DNA of 64,000 nt from Aquipseudomonas alcaligenes (GTDB lineage: Bacteria > Pseudomonadota > Gammaproteobacteria > Pseudomonadales > Pseudomonadaceae), in the NCBI RefSeq assembly GCF_900156545.1, contig NZ_FTNW01000005.1:1-64000 (forward strand). Direction: 5' to 3'. The translations under genes and the position numbers were made by a program. This document shows, in pieces, positions 34,523-43,742 of the stretch. Position 1 is the first letter of the stretch; every line of letters starts with the position of its first letter. The notes below the pieces were generated by a model, which saw only the letters and a list, made by a program, of their open reading frames with translations, was not told where the DNA came from and made no database searches.

Positions 34523-35550
34523 TAGGCGCCCTGGAAACCTTCAAGCACGTTGACGGCATTGATGCCGATTTCGGCGACCGCATAGCCGCCCTCCATGACG
34601 AACAGCGTGGGCTTGCCCAGCGCGGCGATGCGTTCGCCCATGCGCAGGTAGTCCGGGCTGTCCAGTTTGAAACTGGAGATCGGGTCGTTCTGGTAGGTGT
34701 CGACGCCGAGGGACACCAGCACCACGTCCGGGCCATAGGCGGCGATACGCTGGCAGGCGGTTTCCAGGGCGGCGCCCCAGATATCCCAGGCGCTGCCGGC
34801 AGCCAGCGGCAGGTTGAGGTTGAAGCCTTCGCCGCGGCCGGCGCCGGTCTCGTCGGCATAGCCGAGGAAGTGCGGGTACTCGAAACTCGGGCTGCCGTGG
34901 ATATTGGCGACGAACACGTCGTCGCGGTCGTAGAAGATCGACTGAGTACCGTTGCCGTGGTGGTAGTCGACGTCGAGGATGGCCACGCGCGCGGCGCCTT
35001 GGTCTAGGCAGGCCTGGGCGACGATGGCCACGTTGTTCAGGTAGCAGTAGCCGCCCATCACGTCGGCGCTGGCGTGGTGGCCCGGCGGGCGGCACAGGGC
35101 GAAGGCGCTGTGGGCGCCAGCGGCAATCTCGGCCTGGCCGCTCAAGGCGACCTGCGCCGAGCTGTAGACCGCCTGCCAGGTGCCGGCGGTGATCGGCGCG
35201 AAGCAGTCGAAGCTGTGGAAACCGTACTGGCCGTAGAGGTCATTGGGCCGTTTGGCGCGCAGGTGGCGGGCCGGGAACACACCGGGGAGGAAGTCGGCGG
35301 TGTTGCCCTGGGCGGCCCAGCCGGCCCAGGCCTGCTGCAGGAACTCCAGGTAGTCGGCGGTGTGGATGCGCGCGATCGGCGCCAGGCCGAAGTCACGCGG
35401 CGCCAGCACCTCGCCGATCTCGCGTTCGCGCACCCGCGCCAGCACGTGGTCGGCGCGCGCCGGCATCTCGAAGCAGGGTTTGAATTCGCCGCCGACCATC
35501 TCGCCCTGGGCGTGGTGTAGGCGGTGGTCGTCGCTGTAGAAGGTCAGCAT
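34522..35550 (-). CDS. aphA: Acetylpolyamine amidohydrolase (histone deacetylase family)
   Basis: 342 residues. The catalytic core includes RPPGHHASADVMGGYCY (tandem histidines), the zinc-binding DVDYHHGNGTQ and GVDTYQNDP. These match bacterial polyamine deacetylases, which remove acetyl groups from acetylputrescine or acetylcadaverine. ATG 35550 (MLTFYSDDHRLHHAQG) has GAGGAGAAT upstream. The binding-protein gene follows across a repeat element, making an uptake and deacetylation pair. Confidence 0.88.
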   Translation of the reverse strand: MLTFYSDDHRLHHAQGEMVGGEFKPCFEMPARADHVLARVREREIGEVLAPRDFGLAPIARIHTADYLEFLQQAWAGWAAQGNTADFLPGVFPARHLRAKRPNDLYGQYGFHSFDCFAPITAGTWQAVYSSAQVALSGQAEIAAGAHSAFALCRPPGHHASADVMGGYCYLNNVAIVAQACLDQGAARVAILDVDYHHGNGTQSIFYDRDDVFVANIHGSPSFEYPHFLGYADETGAGRGEGFNLNLPLAAGSAWDIWGAALETACQRIAAYGPDVVLVSLGVDTYQNDPISSFKLDSPDYLRMGERIAALGKPTLFVMEGGYAVAEIGINAVNVLEGFQGA

Positions 35551-35743
35551 CTTGTTATTCTCCTCGATGGGCTGGGCGCATTGTTGGCGCCGCGCGCGAG
35601 CCGGGAGAACGATAACGCCGGCCAACAAAGGGATAATTCCGGCCATTGTGGCTGGCCAACCGCGTCATCGCGGCCAGCCGGCGCTGTGATGGCACGCCCG
35701 TCGCGAGCGTCTATTTCGGCACCCGCAAACGGAGAGGCCGAGC

Positions 35744-36667
35744 ATGCAGGCGCTGTTGAACGAGATTCTGGATCAGGTACGCCCGCTGCTGGGCCAGGGC
35801 AAGGTGGCCGACTACATCCCGGCGCTGGCCGAGGTGCCGGCCGCGCGCCTGGGCATTGCCGTGGTGGGCGTGGACGGCAGCCTGTACACCGCCGGCGATG
35901 CCGCCGAGCTGTTCTCGATCCAGAGCATTTCCAAGGTGTTCAGCCTGGTGCAGGCGATCCAGCATTCCGGCGAGGAAATCTGGCAGCGCCTGGGCCACGA
36001 GCCGTCCGGGCAGCCGTTCAATTCGCTGGTGCAGCTGGAGTTCGAACGCGGCCGGCCGCGTAATCCCTTCATCAACGCCGGTGCCCTGGTGATCTGCGAC
36101 ATCAACGAGTCGCGCTTCGCCGCCCCGGCGCTGTCGATGCGCGACCTGGTCCGGCGCCTGTCCGGCAACCCGCTGCTGGTGTCGGACGCCAAGGTTGCCG
36201 AATCGGAATACCAGCACCGCGCGCGCAACGCCGCCGCGGCCTACCTGATGCAGGCCTTCGGCAACTTTCACAACGAGGTGGAGAGGGTGCTGCGCAGCTA
36301 TTTCCACCACTGTGCCCTGGCCATGAGCTGCGTCGACCTGGCCCGCGCCTGCGGCTTCCTGGCCAACCAGGGCGTTTGTCCGCGCAGTGGCGAGCAGATC
36401 CTCACGCCACGGCAGACCCAGCAGGTCAACGCGATCATGGCCACCAGCGGCCTGTATGACGAGGCCGGCAACTTCGCCTACCGCGTCGGCCTGCCGGGCA
36501 AGAGTGGGGTCGGCGGCGGCATCGTGGCCGTGGTGCCGGGGCGTTTCAGCGTCTGCGTGTGGTCACCGGAGCTGAACGCCGCCGGCAACTCGCTTGCCGG
36601 CATGGCGGCGCTGGAGCTGCTCAGCGAGCGGATCGGCTGGTCGGTGTTTTCACCGCTGGATCGCTAG
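35744..36667 (+). CDS. glsA: Glutaminase
   Basis: 307 residues, serine-dependent beta-lactamase-like glutaminase converting glutamine to glutamate and ammonia. Motifs: [11 protein letters not shown] (Ser and Lys of the SxxK site), [10 protein letters not shown] and [14 protein letters not shown]. Near-standard length. AGAGGCCGAGC precedes ATG. Stands next to an asparaginase gene on the opposite strand and in a neighbourhood rich in Asp/Glu metabolism. Confidence 0.92.
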   Translation: MQALLNEILDQVRPLLGQGKVADYIPALAEVPAARLGIAVVGVDGSLYTAGDAAELFSIQSISKVFSLVQAIQHSGEEIWQRLGHEPSGQPFNSLVQLEFERGRPRNPFINAGALVICDINESRFAAPALSMRDLVRRLSGNPLLVSDAKVAESEYQHRARNAAAAYLMQAFGNFHNEVERVLRSYFHHCALAMSCVDLARACGFLANQGVCPRSGEQILTPRQTQQVNAIMATSGLYDEAGNFAYRVGLPGKSGVGGGIVAVVPGRFSVCVWSPELNAAGNSLAGMAALELLSERIGWSVFSPLDR

Positions 36668-36670
36668 AAC

Positions 36671-36710
36671 CTCCCCTCTCCCACTTGTGGGAGAGGGGCC
36701 GGGGGAGAGG
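36671..36710. repeat. CCCCTCTCCC/GGGAGAGGGG palindrome
   Basis: CCCCTCTCCC-ACTTGT-GGGAGAGGGG followed by CCGGGGGAGAGG, in the convergent space between glsA and the asparaginase gene. Confidence 0.65.
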
Positions 36711-36777
36711 GTCAGACAAAGCCCCTTTCCCGCAAACGGCAGAGGGGACTGCTCGTGGTGGGTTTGATGCCTTGTGC

Positions 36778-37770
36778 TTACTCGGCCAGCTCGCCGCACA
36801 GGTCGAGGGCGAACAGGCGCTCGACCTCGGCGGCCGGCAGGCCGGCTCCGAGCAGGCCGAACAGCTTGCCCAGCGCGGCTTCACGGGTCATGCCGCCGCC
36901 GCTGACCAGACCGGCCTCGGCCAGCGCACTGCCGGCGGCGTACACCGCGAAGTCGACATGCCCCAGCGGGCACTGGCTGATGGCGCTCAGCACCACGCCG
37001 CGCTGGCGCGCCTCGCGCAGCGCGGCGAGGAACTCGGCGTCATCCGCCGGGCCGGTGCCGCTGCCATAGCACTCCAGCAGCACGCCCTGCACGCCACTCG
37101 CCAGCACGGCGCGCAGCTGCACGGCGCCCAGGCCGGGAAACAGCGGCAGTACGGCCAGCGCTACTGCGCAGCGCGGGCGACGGTAGTGCAGGGCCTCGGG
37201 CAGCTGTTCCAGACACTGGCCGTGACGCGGCCGGGCCATGTTGACGAAGGCATCGAAGGCCTCGCTCTTCAGCTTGCTGGCGCGGGCGCCGTGCAGCAGC
37301 TGGCCGTCGAAGTACAGGTGCACGCCGGGCCGGCAACCCTCGGCGAGCACCGCCAGGGCGCCGAACAGATTGGGCCAGGCGTCGCTACCCGGGCTGCCAG
37401 CGGGCAGCATCGAGCCGGTCAGCAGCACCGGCACCGGGATGCCCAGCAGCAGGAAGCTCAGCGCGGCGGCGCTGTAGGCCAGCGTGTCGGTGCCGTGCAG
37501 CAGCAGTACGGCATCGAAGCCGTCGTGATCCACGGCCTGGACGATGGCGTCGCGCATGGCCAGCCAGTTGGCCTGGCGCATGTTGGCACTGTCGATCGGC
37601 GGGCTCAGCTCGCGGAACTGCCAGGCCGGGGCCGGGCGCTCCGGGTGCAGGGCCTGCTCGGCGCGCAGGCGCGCCTCGAAGCCGGAGGCGGGCGCCAGGC
37701 CGGCCTCGCTCATCTGCATGCCGATGGTGCCGCCGGTGTAGAGCACCAGCAGTTTCTGCGGAGAATTCAT
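36778..37770 (-). CDS. ansA: L-asparaginase, type I (cytoplasmic)
   Basis: 330 residues. Catalytic threonines lie in VLYTGGTIGM near the N-terminus and in LLHGTDTLAYSAAALSFLL near 90. There is no signal peptide, and the spacing fits type I cytoplasmic enzymes rather than the periplasmic glutaminase-asparaginase. Start ATG 37770 (MNSPQKLLVLY); ATG 37785 is possible. Converts asparagine to aspartate and ammonia, upstream of aspartase encoded at 45459. A terminator separates it from the symporter gene upstream. Confidence 0.87.
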   Translation of the reverse strand: MNSPQKLLVLYTGGTIGMQMSEAGLAPASGFEARLRAEQALHPERPAPAWQFRELSPPIDSANMRQANWLAMRDAIVQAVDHDGFDAVLLLHGTDTLAYSAAALSFLLLGIPVPVLLTGSMLPAGSPGSDAWPNLFGALAVLAEGCRPGVHLYFDGQLLHGARASKLKSEAFDAFVNMARPRHGQCLEQLPEALHYRRPRCAVALAVLPLFPGLGAVQLRAVLASGVQGVLLECYGSGTGPADDAEFLAALREARQRGVVLSAISQCPLGHVDFAVYAAGSALAEAGLVSGGGMTREAALGKLFGLLGAGLPAAEVERLFALDLCGELAE

Positions 37771-37816
37771 GGGTATTTCCACCATGTTGATCGGCCGAGT
37801 GTAGCGGCAGCGGGCA

Positions 37817-37843
37817 AGAAAAAGGGGGCCTTGGCCCCCTCCT
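37817..37843 (-). terminator. Terminator of the alanine/glycine symporter gene
   Basis: Read leftward: GGAGGGGGCCAAGGCCCCCTTTTTC, an 8-bp GC stem followed by T residues, 18 bases after the symporter stop. Confidence 0.82.
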
Positions 37844-37860
37844 TCTCGCGTCGCTGGCGG

Positions 37861-39306
37861 TCAGCGCTGATGGACGGCGTGGCCGATCTCGGAGCGTTCC
37901 CCGTTCGCATCGGAGGCGGCGTTGGCAGTCCAGACGCTCGGGTCGAGGTCCAGGTCGGCGAAGGCCTTGGTGCTCAGCACCGGCTCTTCGACACCGGCCT
38001 TGATCTGCGCGTCATAGTCGCGCATCAGGCGCAGGCCGACCTTGAACAGCAGCGCCAGGGCCACCAGATTGACCAGCGCCAGCAGGCCCATGGTCACGTC
38101 GGCGAAGGCGAACACGGTGGACAGGTCCTGCATCGAACCCCACAGCACCAGGGCGATCACCAGCACGCGATAGCCGATCAGCACCGGCTTCTTGTTGCTG
38201 AAGAAGCTCAGCGCGTTCTCGCCCAGGTAGTAGTTGTACACCAGGGTGGTGAAGACGAAGAGCAGCAGGGCCATGCTGACGAAGATGCGGCCCCACTCGC
38301 CGACCACGGCGGCCATGGCGGTCTGGGTCAGGATCACGCCGCCCACCTCGGCGCCCGGCTGGTACACGCCGGACAGCAGGATGATCAGCGCGGTGCTGGT
38401 GCAGATCAGCAGGGTGTCGATGAATACGCTCAGCGACTGCACGATGCCCTGGGCGGCCGGGTGCTTGACCTCAGCCACGGCGGCGACGTTCGGCGCGCTA
38501 CCCAGGCCCGCCTCGTTGGAGAACAGACCACGCTTGACGCCCATCACGATGGCCGCGCCGATGCCGCCGGCGAAGGCCGGCTCCAGGCCGAAGGCGCTCT
38601 TGACGATCAGCACCAGGGTGGCCGGAACGGCTTCGATGTTGAGGCCGATCACCACCAGTGCCATGACGATGTAGGAGGTCGCCATGATCGGTACCAGCAC
38701 GTCGGCGGTGCTGGCGATGCGCTTGATGCCGCCGAAGATGATCAGGCCGATTACCACCACCAGGGCCAGGCCGCTGAAGTGGGTGGGCAGGCCGAAGGTG
38801 TCGTGCAGCGAGCTGGCCACGGTGTAGGCCTGCAGGGCGTTGAAGCCGAAGCCGAAGGTCACCAGCAGCAGGATCGAGAAGATGATGGCCAGCCAGCGCA
38901 GACCCAGGCCGTGCTGGATGTAGAAGGCCGGGCCGCCACGGTAGCCGCCATCGGCCTCACGACGCTTGAACAGCTGCGCCAGCGAGCATTCGAAGAAGCT
39001 GGTGGCCATGCCCAGCAGGGCGACCAGCCACATCCAGAACACCGCACCCGGGCCGCCCAGGGTGATAGCCACGGCCACACCGGCGATATTGCCGGCACCG
39101 ACACGGCCGGCCACCGAAAGCATCAGGGCCTGGAACGAGCTGAGTTGGCCAGGCTTGCGCTGGAAGGCCTGGCCGAAGATACGGAACATGCTGCCGAAGT
39201 AACGCAGCTGAACGAAACGCGAGGCGATGGTGAAGTAAAGGCCGAGACCGACCAGGGCGACAATGAGGACCTTGCTCCAGAGCAGGTCGTTCAGGAGATC
39301 GAGCAT
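37861..39306 (-). CDS. Alanine/glycine:cation symporter (AGCS family)
   Basis: 481 residues with about eleven membrane helices. AGCS signatures include GRVGAGNIAGVAVAITLGGP near 80 and FSNEAGLGSAPNVAA near 265. Imports alanine, glycine or a related amino acid with sodium or protons. It is divergent from the XRE regulator at 39470 with 163 bp between, so that regulator may control it. Confidence 0.9.
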   Translation of the reverse strand: MLDLLNDLLWSKVLIVALVGLGLYFTIASRFVQLRYFGSMFRIFGQAFQRKPGQLSSFQALMLSVAGRVGAGNIAGVAVAITLGGPGAVFWMWLVALLGMATSFFECSLAQLFKRREADGGYRGGPAFYIQHGLGLRWLAIIFSILLLVTFGFGFNALQAYTVASSLHDTFGLPTHFSGLALVVVIGLIIFGGIKRIASTADVLVPIMATSYIVMALVVIGLNIEAVPATLVLIVKSAFGLEPAFAGGIGAAIVMGVKRGLFSNEAGLGSAPNVAAVAEVKHPAAQGIVQSLSVFIDTLLICTSTALIILLSGVYQPGAEVGGVILTQTAMAAVVGEWGRIFVSMALLLFVFTTLVYNYYLGENALSFFSNKKPVLIGYRVLVIALVLWGSMQDLSTVFAFADVTMGLLALVNLVALALLFKVGLRLMRDYDAQIKAGVEEPVLSTKAFADLDLDPSVWTANAASDANGERSEIGHAVHQR

Positions 39307-39469
39307 GATGGGTTGTCTCTCTTGTAGTTATGCGTGATGAACGCCGGGACAGCACACGCGGCTGGCGCATGGTCTGCCCGTCGTTGGCTCCGGGCAATTT
39401 CGCGGGTTGCGGCGATATGGCGCGAGTTGATGCTAGAATCGCGTCGCTCGCATCACCAGGACCGCTGTC

Positions 39470-40288
39470 ATGTCGGACACCCTCGGCGCCAACCTCAGGC
39501 TGCTCTGCAGCCATTACCGCTCGATCGCCGAGGTTTGCCGCAAGCTCGCCATCAATCGCGCCCAGTTCAACAAGTACCTGGCCGGGCAGAGCCGCCCCAC
39601 GCCCTACAACCTCAAGCGTATCTGCGACTTCTTCGGCGTCGAGGACTACGAGCTGCTGCTGCCGCCCGAGCAGTTCGTGCGCCTGCTCGGTGCGCGCGGG
39701 CCGGACCAGATCAGCGGCAAGCGCAGCGATACCCTGCTGGAGCTGCTCAAGCCGCTGCGCGAGCAGACCGGCGACCTGCGCCGCTACTGCGGCTACTACT
39801 TCGAGTACTCCAACTGCATGTCCGTTCCCGGCTACGTGCTGCTGTCGCTGGTGCACCTGTGGGAGGAGGACGGCGACTTCCTGTTCGAGCGCCAGGAGCG
39901 CCAGGAGCGCTCGGCCAGTACCGATGTGCAGGCCGAGGACTGGGTGCGCTGCCGCTACCTGGGCGCCGCCTTCCAGCTGCAGGACCGGCTGTTCCTGATG
40001 GACTACGAGTCGCTCACCCTCAACGAGATGAGCCAGACCATCCTCATCCCCAGCTACAAGAGCCGCATCACCCGCCTCAACGGCCTGAAGACCGGCGTCT
40101 CCAGTGGCGACCGGCGCAACCCGGCCTGCACCCGCGTGGTGTGGGAATACCTGGGCCCGGAGATCAATCGCATCAGCGCCTACCGCCAGGTGCGCCTGTA
40201 CCGCCCGGACGACCCGCGCATCGACGCCGACGTGCGCCAGCGCCTGGATGTGGCGCCGTTGAAGAATGGGTTGTTCGAGATCGAGTAG
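39470..40288 (+). CDS. XRE-family transcriptional regulator with C-terminal sensor-like domain
   Basis: 272 residues. The N-terminal Cro/CI helix-turn-helix (about 5-65) contains VCRKLAINRAQFNKYLAGQS. The remaining 200 residues are an unassigned domain with several tyrosines and tryptophans. Divergent from the AGCS symporter gene, which is the likely target. A possible -10 element TAGAAT lies about 30 bases upstream of the start. Confidence 0.82.
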   Translation: MSDTLGANLRLLCSHYRSIAEVCRKLAINRAQFNKYLAGQSRPTPYNLKRICDFFGVEDYELLLPPEQFVRLLGARGPDQISGKRSDTLLELLKPLREQTGDLRRYCGYYFEYSNCMSVPGYVLLSLVHLWEEDGDFLFERQERQERSASTDVQAEDWVRCRYLGAAFQLQDRLFLMDYESLTLNEMSQTILIPSYKSRITRLNGLKTGVSSGDRRNPACTRVVWEYLGPEINRISAYRQVRLYRPDDPRIDADVRQRLDVAPLKNGLFEIE

Positions 40289-40359
40289 GACCAATATTCT
40301 GCGCTCGCGTTGCCCGCTTCGATCCGTATCCGCCCGCATGGGCATCAGGGAGTTTTGAT

Positions 40360-41372
40360 ATGCACAAGGACCCGCTGGACGACTTCGATACCAGTTATTG
40401 GCAACCCAAGGATTCGGTTTGGGTGGCCGAGCGTGAAGCGCAGTGGCCGGAAATAGAGAAGCTGGTCTTCGAGCGCGGCAAGAGCAAGAAGGCTGTGGGC
40501 ATCATCAAGCGCTATTTCTTCAAGGGCACCCTGCCGGATTGGGGCAAATTGAAGGATTGGGATAATAGTGATCGGCATCTAGACCTGATGCTGTTCCTTT
40601 ATCTGCATCCAAGCCGGGATCCTGCCGTGTTGGCGCCGCTACGCGATGCCTATCTGCAGTCTGCCTATGTAGTGCCGAATGATATTTGGCTGGGCATGAT
40701 CAATCTGCTAAGTGTCGGCAGTATCCAGAGCTGTTCGGGGGGGGGCATATTTTTTCGAGTGGCGAGATCGAAAAGGCGCTGCCGCACTTGCTGGACACCT
40801 TGCCTAAGCTCGATGGCGATGACGTTTTAATCGAGGCACACACCCAAGGCAATAACGAGCGCCTGTTTCGTCTGCTGTTCACCGATCCGCAGCAGCAGGT
40901 CATCACTCTAGCGGATAGGCATGAGGTGCAGGTGCCGCAGCATAGCTTCCGAGACCCTTGGACTTGGTCAAAGTGGCTGGCCCTGGAGTTGCCGCTTAGT
41001 CAGTGCGCCGCCGATATGCTGTATCAGTATGACTACCCGCTGGATTTCTGGTATGCCCAGTGCGGGTGCGATATGCAGCGGTTTATCAAGGATATAAGTA
41101 GGCCTGCCGTTGTTGAGTTACTGCTCTTGGCCTTCTATCGCTTCCTGCATTTTTTCGATCAACATGACGAAGCCGATCCTCGCGCGCCCTTTGTGCGCAA
41201 GTTTGTGCACATGATCGAGAGCCGTGATTTCGTGCCGCCGATCAAGCTTCTCTGGGAAGAGGTCAAGTCTGGAGGGGTGGTCGTCGAGAATATCTGGACG
41301 CACGAAAGCAAGCTTAAGCGCTCGGCGCTGTGGAGCGCCTTCAAGGCTAAATCGGAGTGGCCCGCGCCATGA
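40360..41372 (+). pseudogene. Hypothetical gene frameshifted in a poly-G tract (possibly phase variable)
   Basis: Two reading frames join in a run of nine G residues at 40737-40745. The first (from ATG 40360, with GGGAG upstream) gives MHKDPLDDFDTSYWQPKD... up to IQSCSGG. The second resumes HIFSSGEIEKALPHLLDTL and runs to 41372. One extra G, or two fewer, would restore a protein of about 337 residues. I do not recognise the family. GC is lower than in surrounding genes, suggesting acquisition. The stop overlaps the next gene by ATGA, so the pair forms a unit. It could be a true mutation, slippage-based switching, or a sequencing error. Confidence 0.6.
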
Positions 41373-41800
41373 GTGCTGCATTGCGATCCGAACTGCGTTT
41401 TAGTGATGCCAGCCTGCCCGCCCTGTTGGCGGCGCTGGACTATGAGCCCGACGAGGACTTCAGTCTGGAGCGCAATGTCAGCGACTGCCTGAGCGACCTC
41501 GGTTGGTATGCCTCTGGGCGCAACGGCGGCCTGCTGACCTTTGCGTTTCAGTCCGACGATGACGAGGAGATGGACTGGGAAGTGCTGCTGACCCTGTCGG
41601 CGTTTCTCGAAGAGGGCAGCTATTACGAGGAGCGCTGCGGTGACTACGTCGAGGATGCCGATGGTCAGCCGCGCTCTGGTGTAGTGCGGGCCTGGATGGA
41701 GGGCGGCCAGCTCAAGGGCATGGTCTATGCGCTGATTCCCGGCGCGGATGGCCAGCGCAACCGCCAGCCCGTCGAATCATTCGATCCGCGCATGGTTTAG
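41369..41800 (+). CDS. Hypothetical acidic protein paired with the frameshifted gene
   Basis: 143 residues, start ATG 41369 overlapping the previous stop in ATGA. Very acidic (SDDDEEMDWEVLLTLSAFLEE, YYEERCGDYVEDADGQ). No signal peptide or membrane segment. Family not recognised. Small acidic partners coupled to a larger gene are often immunity or antitoxin proteins, but nothing here proves that. Confidence 0.6.
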   Translation: MSAALRSELRFSDASLPALLAALDYEPDEDFSLERNVSDCLSDLGWYASGRNGGLLTFAFQSDDDEEMDWEVLLTLSAFLEEGSYYEERCGDYVEDADGQPRSGVVRAWMEGGQLKGMVYALIPGADGQRNRQPVESFDPRMV

Positions 41801-41829
41801 CCCCTGTACTGGTTTGCCTTAGGGGCTGA

Positions 41830-42507
41830 TTAGCCCCCGTTGCGCAGCTCTTCCAGCTTGTGTTTCTGCCGCCCCTCGGCATCGAAGTTGTCCGCCGCCA
41901 GCCAGCGCTGGAAGGCTGCGCGGCAGGCCGGCCATTCGCCGTCGATCAGGGAGTACCAGGCGGTATCGCGGTTCTCGCCTTTGACGATCATGTGCTGGCG
42001 GAACAGCCCTTCATAGACGAAACCGAAGCGCTCGGCGGCGCGCATGGAGCGGGCGTTACGCGCATTGCACTTCCATTCGAGGCGGCGGTAGCCCAGTTCG
42101 TCGAAGGCGTGGCGGGCCAGGAGGAACACCGCCTCGCTGGCACCGGGCGTGCGCTGCAGGGCGGCGCCGAAGGCGATATGGCCGAGTTCGATGCAGCCGT
42201 CTTTGGGTGTGATGCGCAGGTAGGCCAGCAGGCCCAGGGCGCGGCCGCCGGTCTGCTCGACCACGGCGTAGCACTGCGGATCGCGGCTGTCGGCATGGCC
42301 GGCCAACCAGGCATCGAAAGCCGCGCGTTCGGTGAAGGGACCATAGGGCAGGTAGTCCCACAGTGCTGGATCGGGGCCCTGCAATTCCTGCCACAGATCG
42401 TCGCCATGCCGGGCGGCATCCAGTGGCTCCAGGCGGACAAAGCGGCCCTGCAGCACGTCATGTGGCGGGAAGGTTCGTGGCTGCCACTGGCTCAGGTCGG
42501 CGCTCAT
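41830..42507 (-). CDS. GNAT-family N-acetyltransferase (RimJ/RimL type)
   Basis: 225 residues. The RimJ/RimL-like fold begins GRFVRLEPLDAARHG; later segments LGHIAFGAALQRTPGASEAV and NARSMRAAERFGFVYEGL contain the acetyl-CoA site and the family ending. Substrate unknown. Its start overlaps the stop of the upstream GNAT gene by 4 bp. Confidence 0.85.
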   Translation of the reverse strand: MSADLSQWQPRTFPPHDVLQGRFVRLEPLDAARHGDDLWQELQGPDPALWDYLPYGPFTERAAFDAWLAGHADSRDPQCYAVVEQTGGRALGLLAYLRITPKDGCIELGHIAFGAALQRTPGASEAVFLLARHAFDELGYRRLEWKCNARNARSMRAAERFGFVYEGLFRQHMIVKGENRDTAWYSLIDGEWPACRAAFQRWLAADNFDAEGRQKHKLEELRNGG

Positions 42508-42947
42508 GGCAGGATCTTCCGGTACTGGATAAAGCCGGAGCGGTCGGCGATGCGGTCGTAGAGCATGCGCCCCTGGTAGTTGGTTTCCTGGGTCAGCCAG
42601 TGCACGCGACTGGCGCCGGCGGCGGCTGCCTGGGCGTAGACGTGCTCGATCAGCGCGCGGCCAATGCCGCCGCCGCGAATGCCTTCTGCCACGTACAGGT
42701 CCTGCAGGTAGCAGTAGTCACCGCTGGTCCAGCAGCTGCGGTGGTAGATATGGTGCACCAGGCCGACGGCCGCGCCATCGCGCCAGGCCAGGGCCGCGTG
42801 CATCGGCTCGGCCGGATCGAGGAAGCGCTGCCAGGTCAGGGCGCTGCTCTCTTCGGCAATGGTGGCGTTGTAGAAGCGCTGGTAACCCTGCCAGAGCGGC
42901 AGCCAGGCGGCGTGGTCGGCGGCGGTGATGGGGCGTATGTCGAGCAT
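42504..42947 (-). CDS. GNAT-family N-acetyltransferase
   Basis: 147 residues. Acetyl-CoA loop VAEGIRGGGIGRALIEHV near 90 and YDRIADRSGFIQYRK at the end are diamine-acetyltransferase-like. ATG 42947 (MLDIRPITAADH) has a strong AAGGAGGAA, so longer frames reaching 43139 are rejected. Forms a two-gene unit with the acetyltransferase downstream. Confidence 0.86.
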   Translation of the reverse strand: MLDIRPITAADHAAWLPLWQGYQRFYNATIAEESSALTWQRFLDPAEPMHAALAWRDGAAVGLVHHIYHRSCWTSGDYCYLQDLYVAEGIRGGGIGRALIEHVYAQAAAAGASRVHWLTQETNYQGRMLYDRIADRSGFIQYRKILP

Positions 42948-42980
42948 GGTTCCTCCTTGTATGCGAATGCGGGTGGGGCC

Positions 42981-43020
42981 TTCCCCTCTCCCTAACCCTC
43001 TTCCCTGGGGGAGAGGGGAC
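42981..43020. repeat. CCCCTCTCCC...GGGAGAGGGG palindrome
   Basis: CCCCTCTCCC and GGGGGAGAGGGG separated by CTAACCCTCTTCCCT, between the acetyltransferase and PaiB-like genes. Confidence 0.6.
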
Positions 43021-43030
43021 TGGGTGCGGC

Positions 43031-43654
43031 TCAGCTCATGCGTGCCGCCAGTTCGCGGTCGCCTGGGCTGGGTGAGGCGGCAAGGCCGTCGCGCACGCCC
43101 TGCTGGTCGGCGGCCGAGCGGTTCTGCCCGAGCTTCCACTTGCCTTCCAGGCGGCGGATCGGCAGGGCGAAGCCGACGATGGCGCGCAGCATGGCGTCGA
43201 GGTACTCGCGCGGCGCATCGCTGACCGCCCAGGGCCGCTCGCGGCCGCTTTCATGCTGGTCGCTAAGGCGGCTGACGATCTGCAGCAGGCGCTCGGGTTC
43301 CTCGATCAGCTCGACCGGACCGCGGGCGTGCACGGCGATGTAGTTCCAGGTCGGCACCACCTTGCCGTGCTCGGCCTTGGCCGGGTACCAGCCGGGGCTG
43401 ATGTAGGCGTCCGGGCCGCTGAATACGGCCAGCGCCTCGGCGCCGCCCTGCAGGTCGCGCCAGTGCGGGTTGGCCCGGGCGAAGTGGCCGTAGAGGGTGC
43501 CGAACTCGCCCTCGTCGGGCGCAAGCAGCAGCGGCAGATGGCTGGCCAGCACGCCGGCGGCGCCGGCACTGGTGAGCAGGGCGAAGGGGCTGGCCTGCAT
43601 CTGCGCGTGCAGCGCGGCGAGGTCGTCCTGGCGGAAAGCGGAGGGCAGGTACAT
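43031..43654 (-). CDS. PaiB-like FMN-binding protein / putative regulator
   Basis: 207 residues of the PaiB (FMN-binding negative transcriptional regulator) family: MYLPSAFRQDDLAALHAQM at the start and GPDAYISPGWYPAKAE-containing flavin-binding region near 82. Flavin-reductase-like split barrel; regulatory role is named from B. subtilis and not proven. Divergent from the MocR-type gene, 88 bp apart. Confidence 0.85.
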   Translation of the reverse strand: MYLPSAFRQDDLAALHAQMQASPFALLTSAGAAGVLASHLPLLLAPDEGEFGTLYGHFARANPHWRDLQGGAEALAVFSGPDAYISPGWYPAKAEHGKVVPTWNYIAVHARGPVELIEEPERLLQIVSRLSDQHESGRERPWAVSDAPREYLDAMLRAIVGFALPIRRLEGKWKLGQNRSAADQQGVRDGLAASPSPGDRELAARMS

Positions 43655-43742
43655 GGCGGTTCTCCTGGCGCAATGAGGTCATGCTAGGCAGGATATTGGC
43701 CTGTTGTAAGAGCCATTAAGCGCGACTTCGATGGAGCCAATC

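Noticed and set aside
35700..35730. An AauR-type enhancer site upstream of glsA (TTCGGCACCCGCAA)
   Set aside because: Only the left half matches TTCGG-N4-CCGAA, and no convincing sigma-54 promoter is present before glsA.
36559..39327. A 922-codon plus-strand frame across asparaginase and the AGCS symporter
   Set aside because: Opposite strand encodes intact catalytic motifs and membrane helices; this frame has none.
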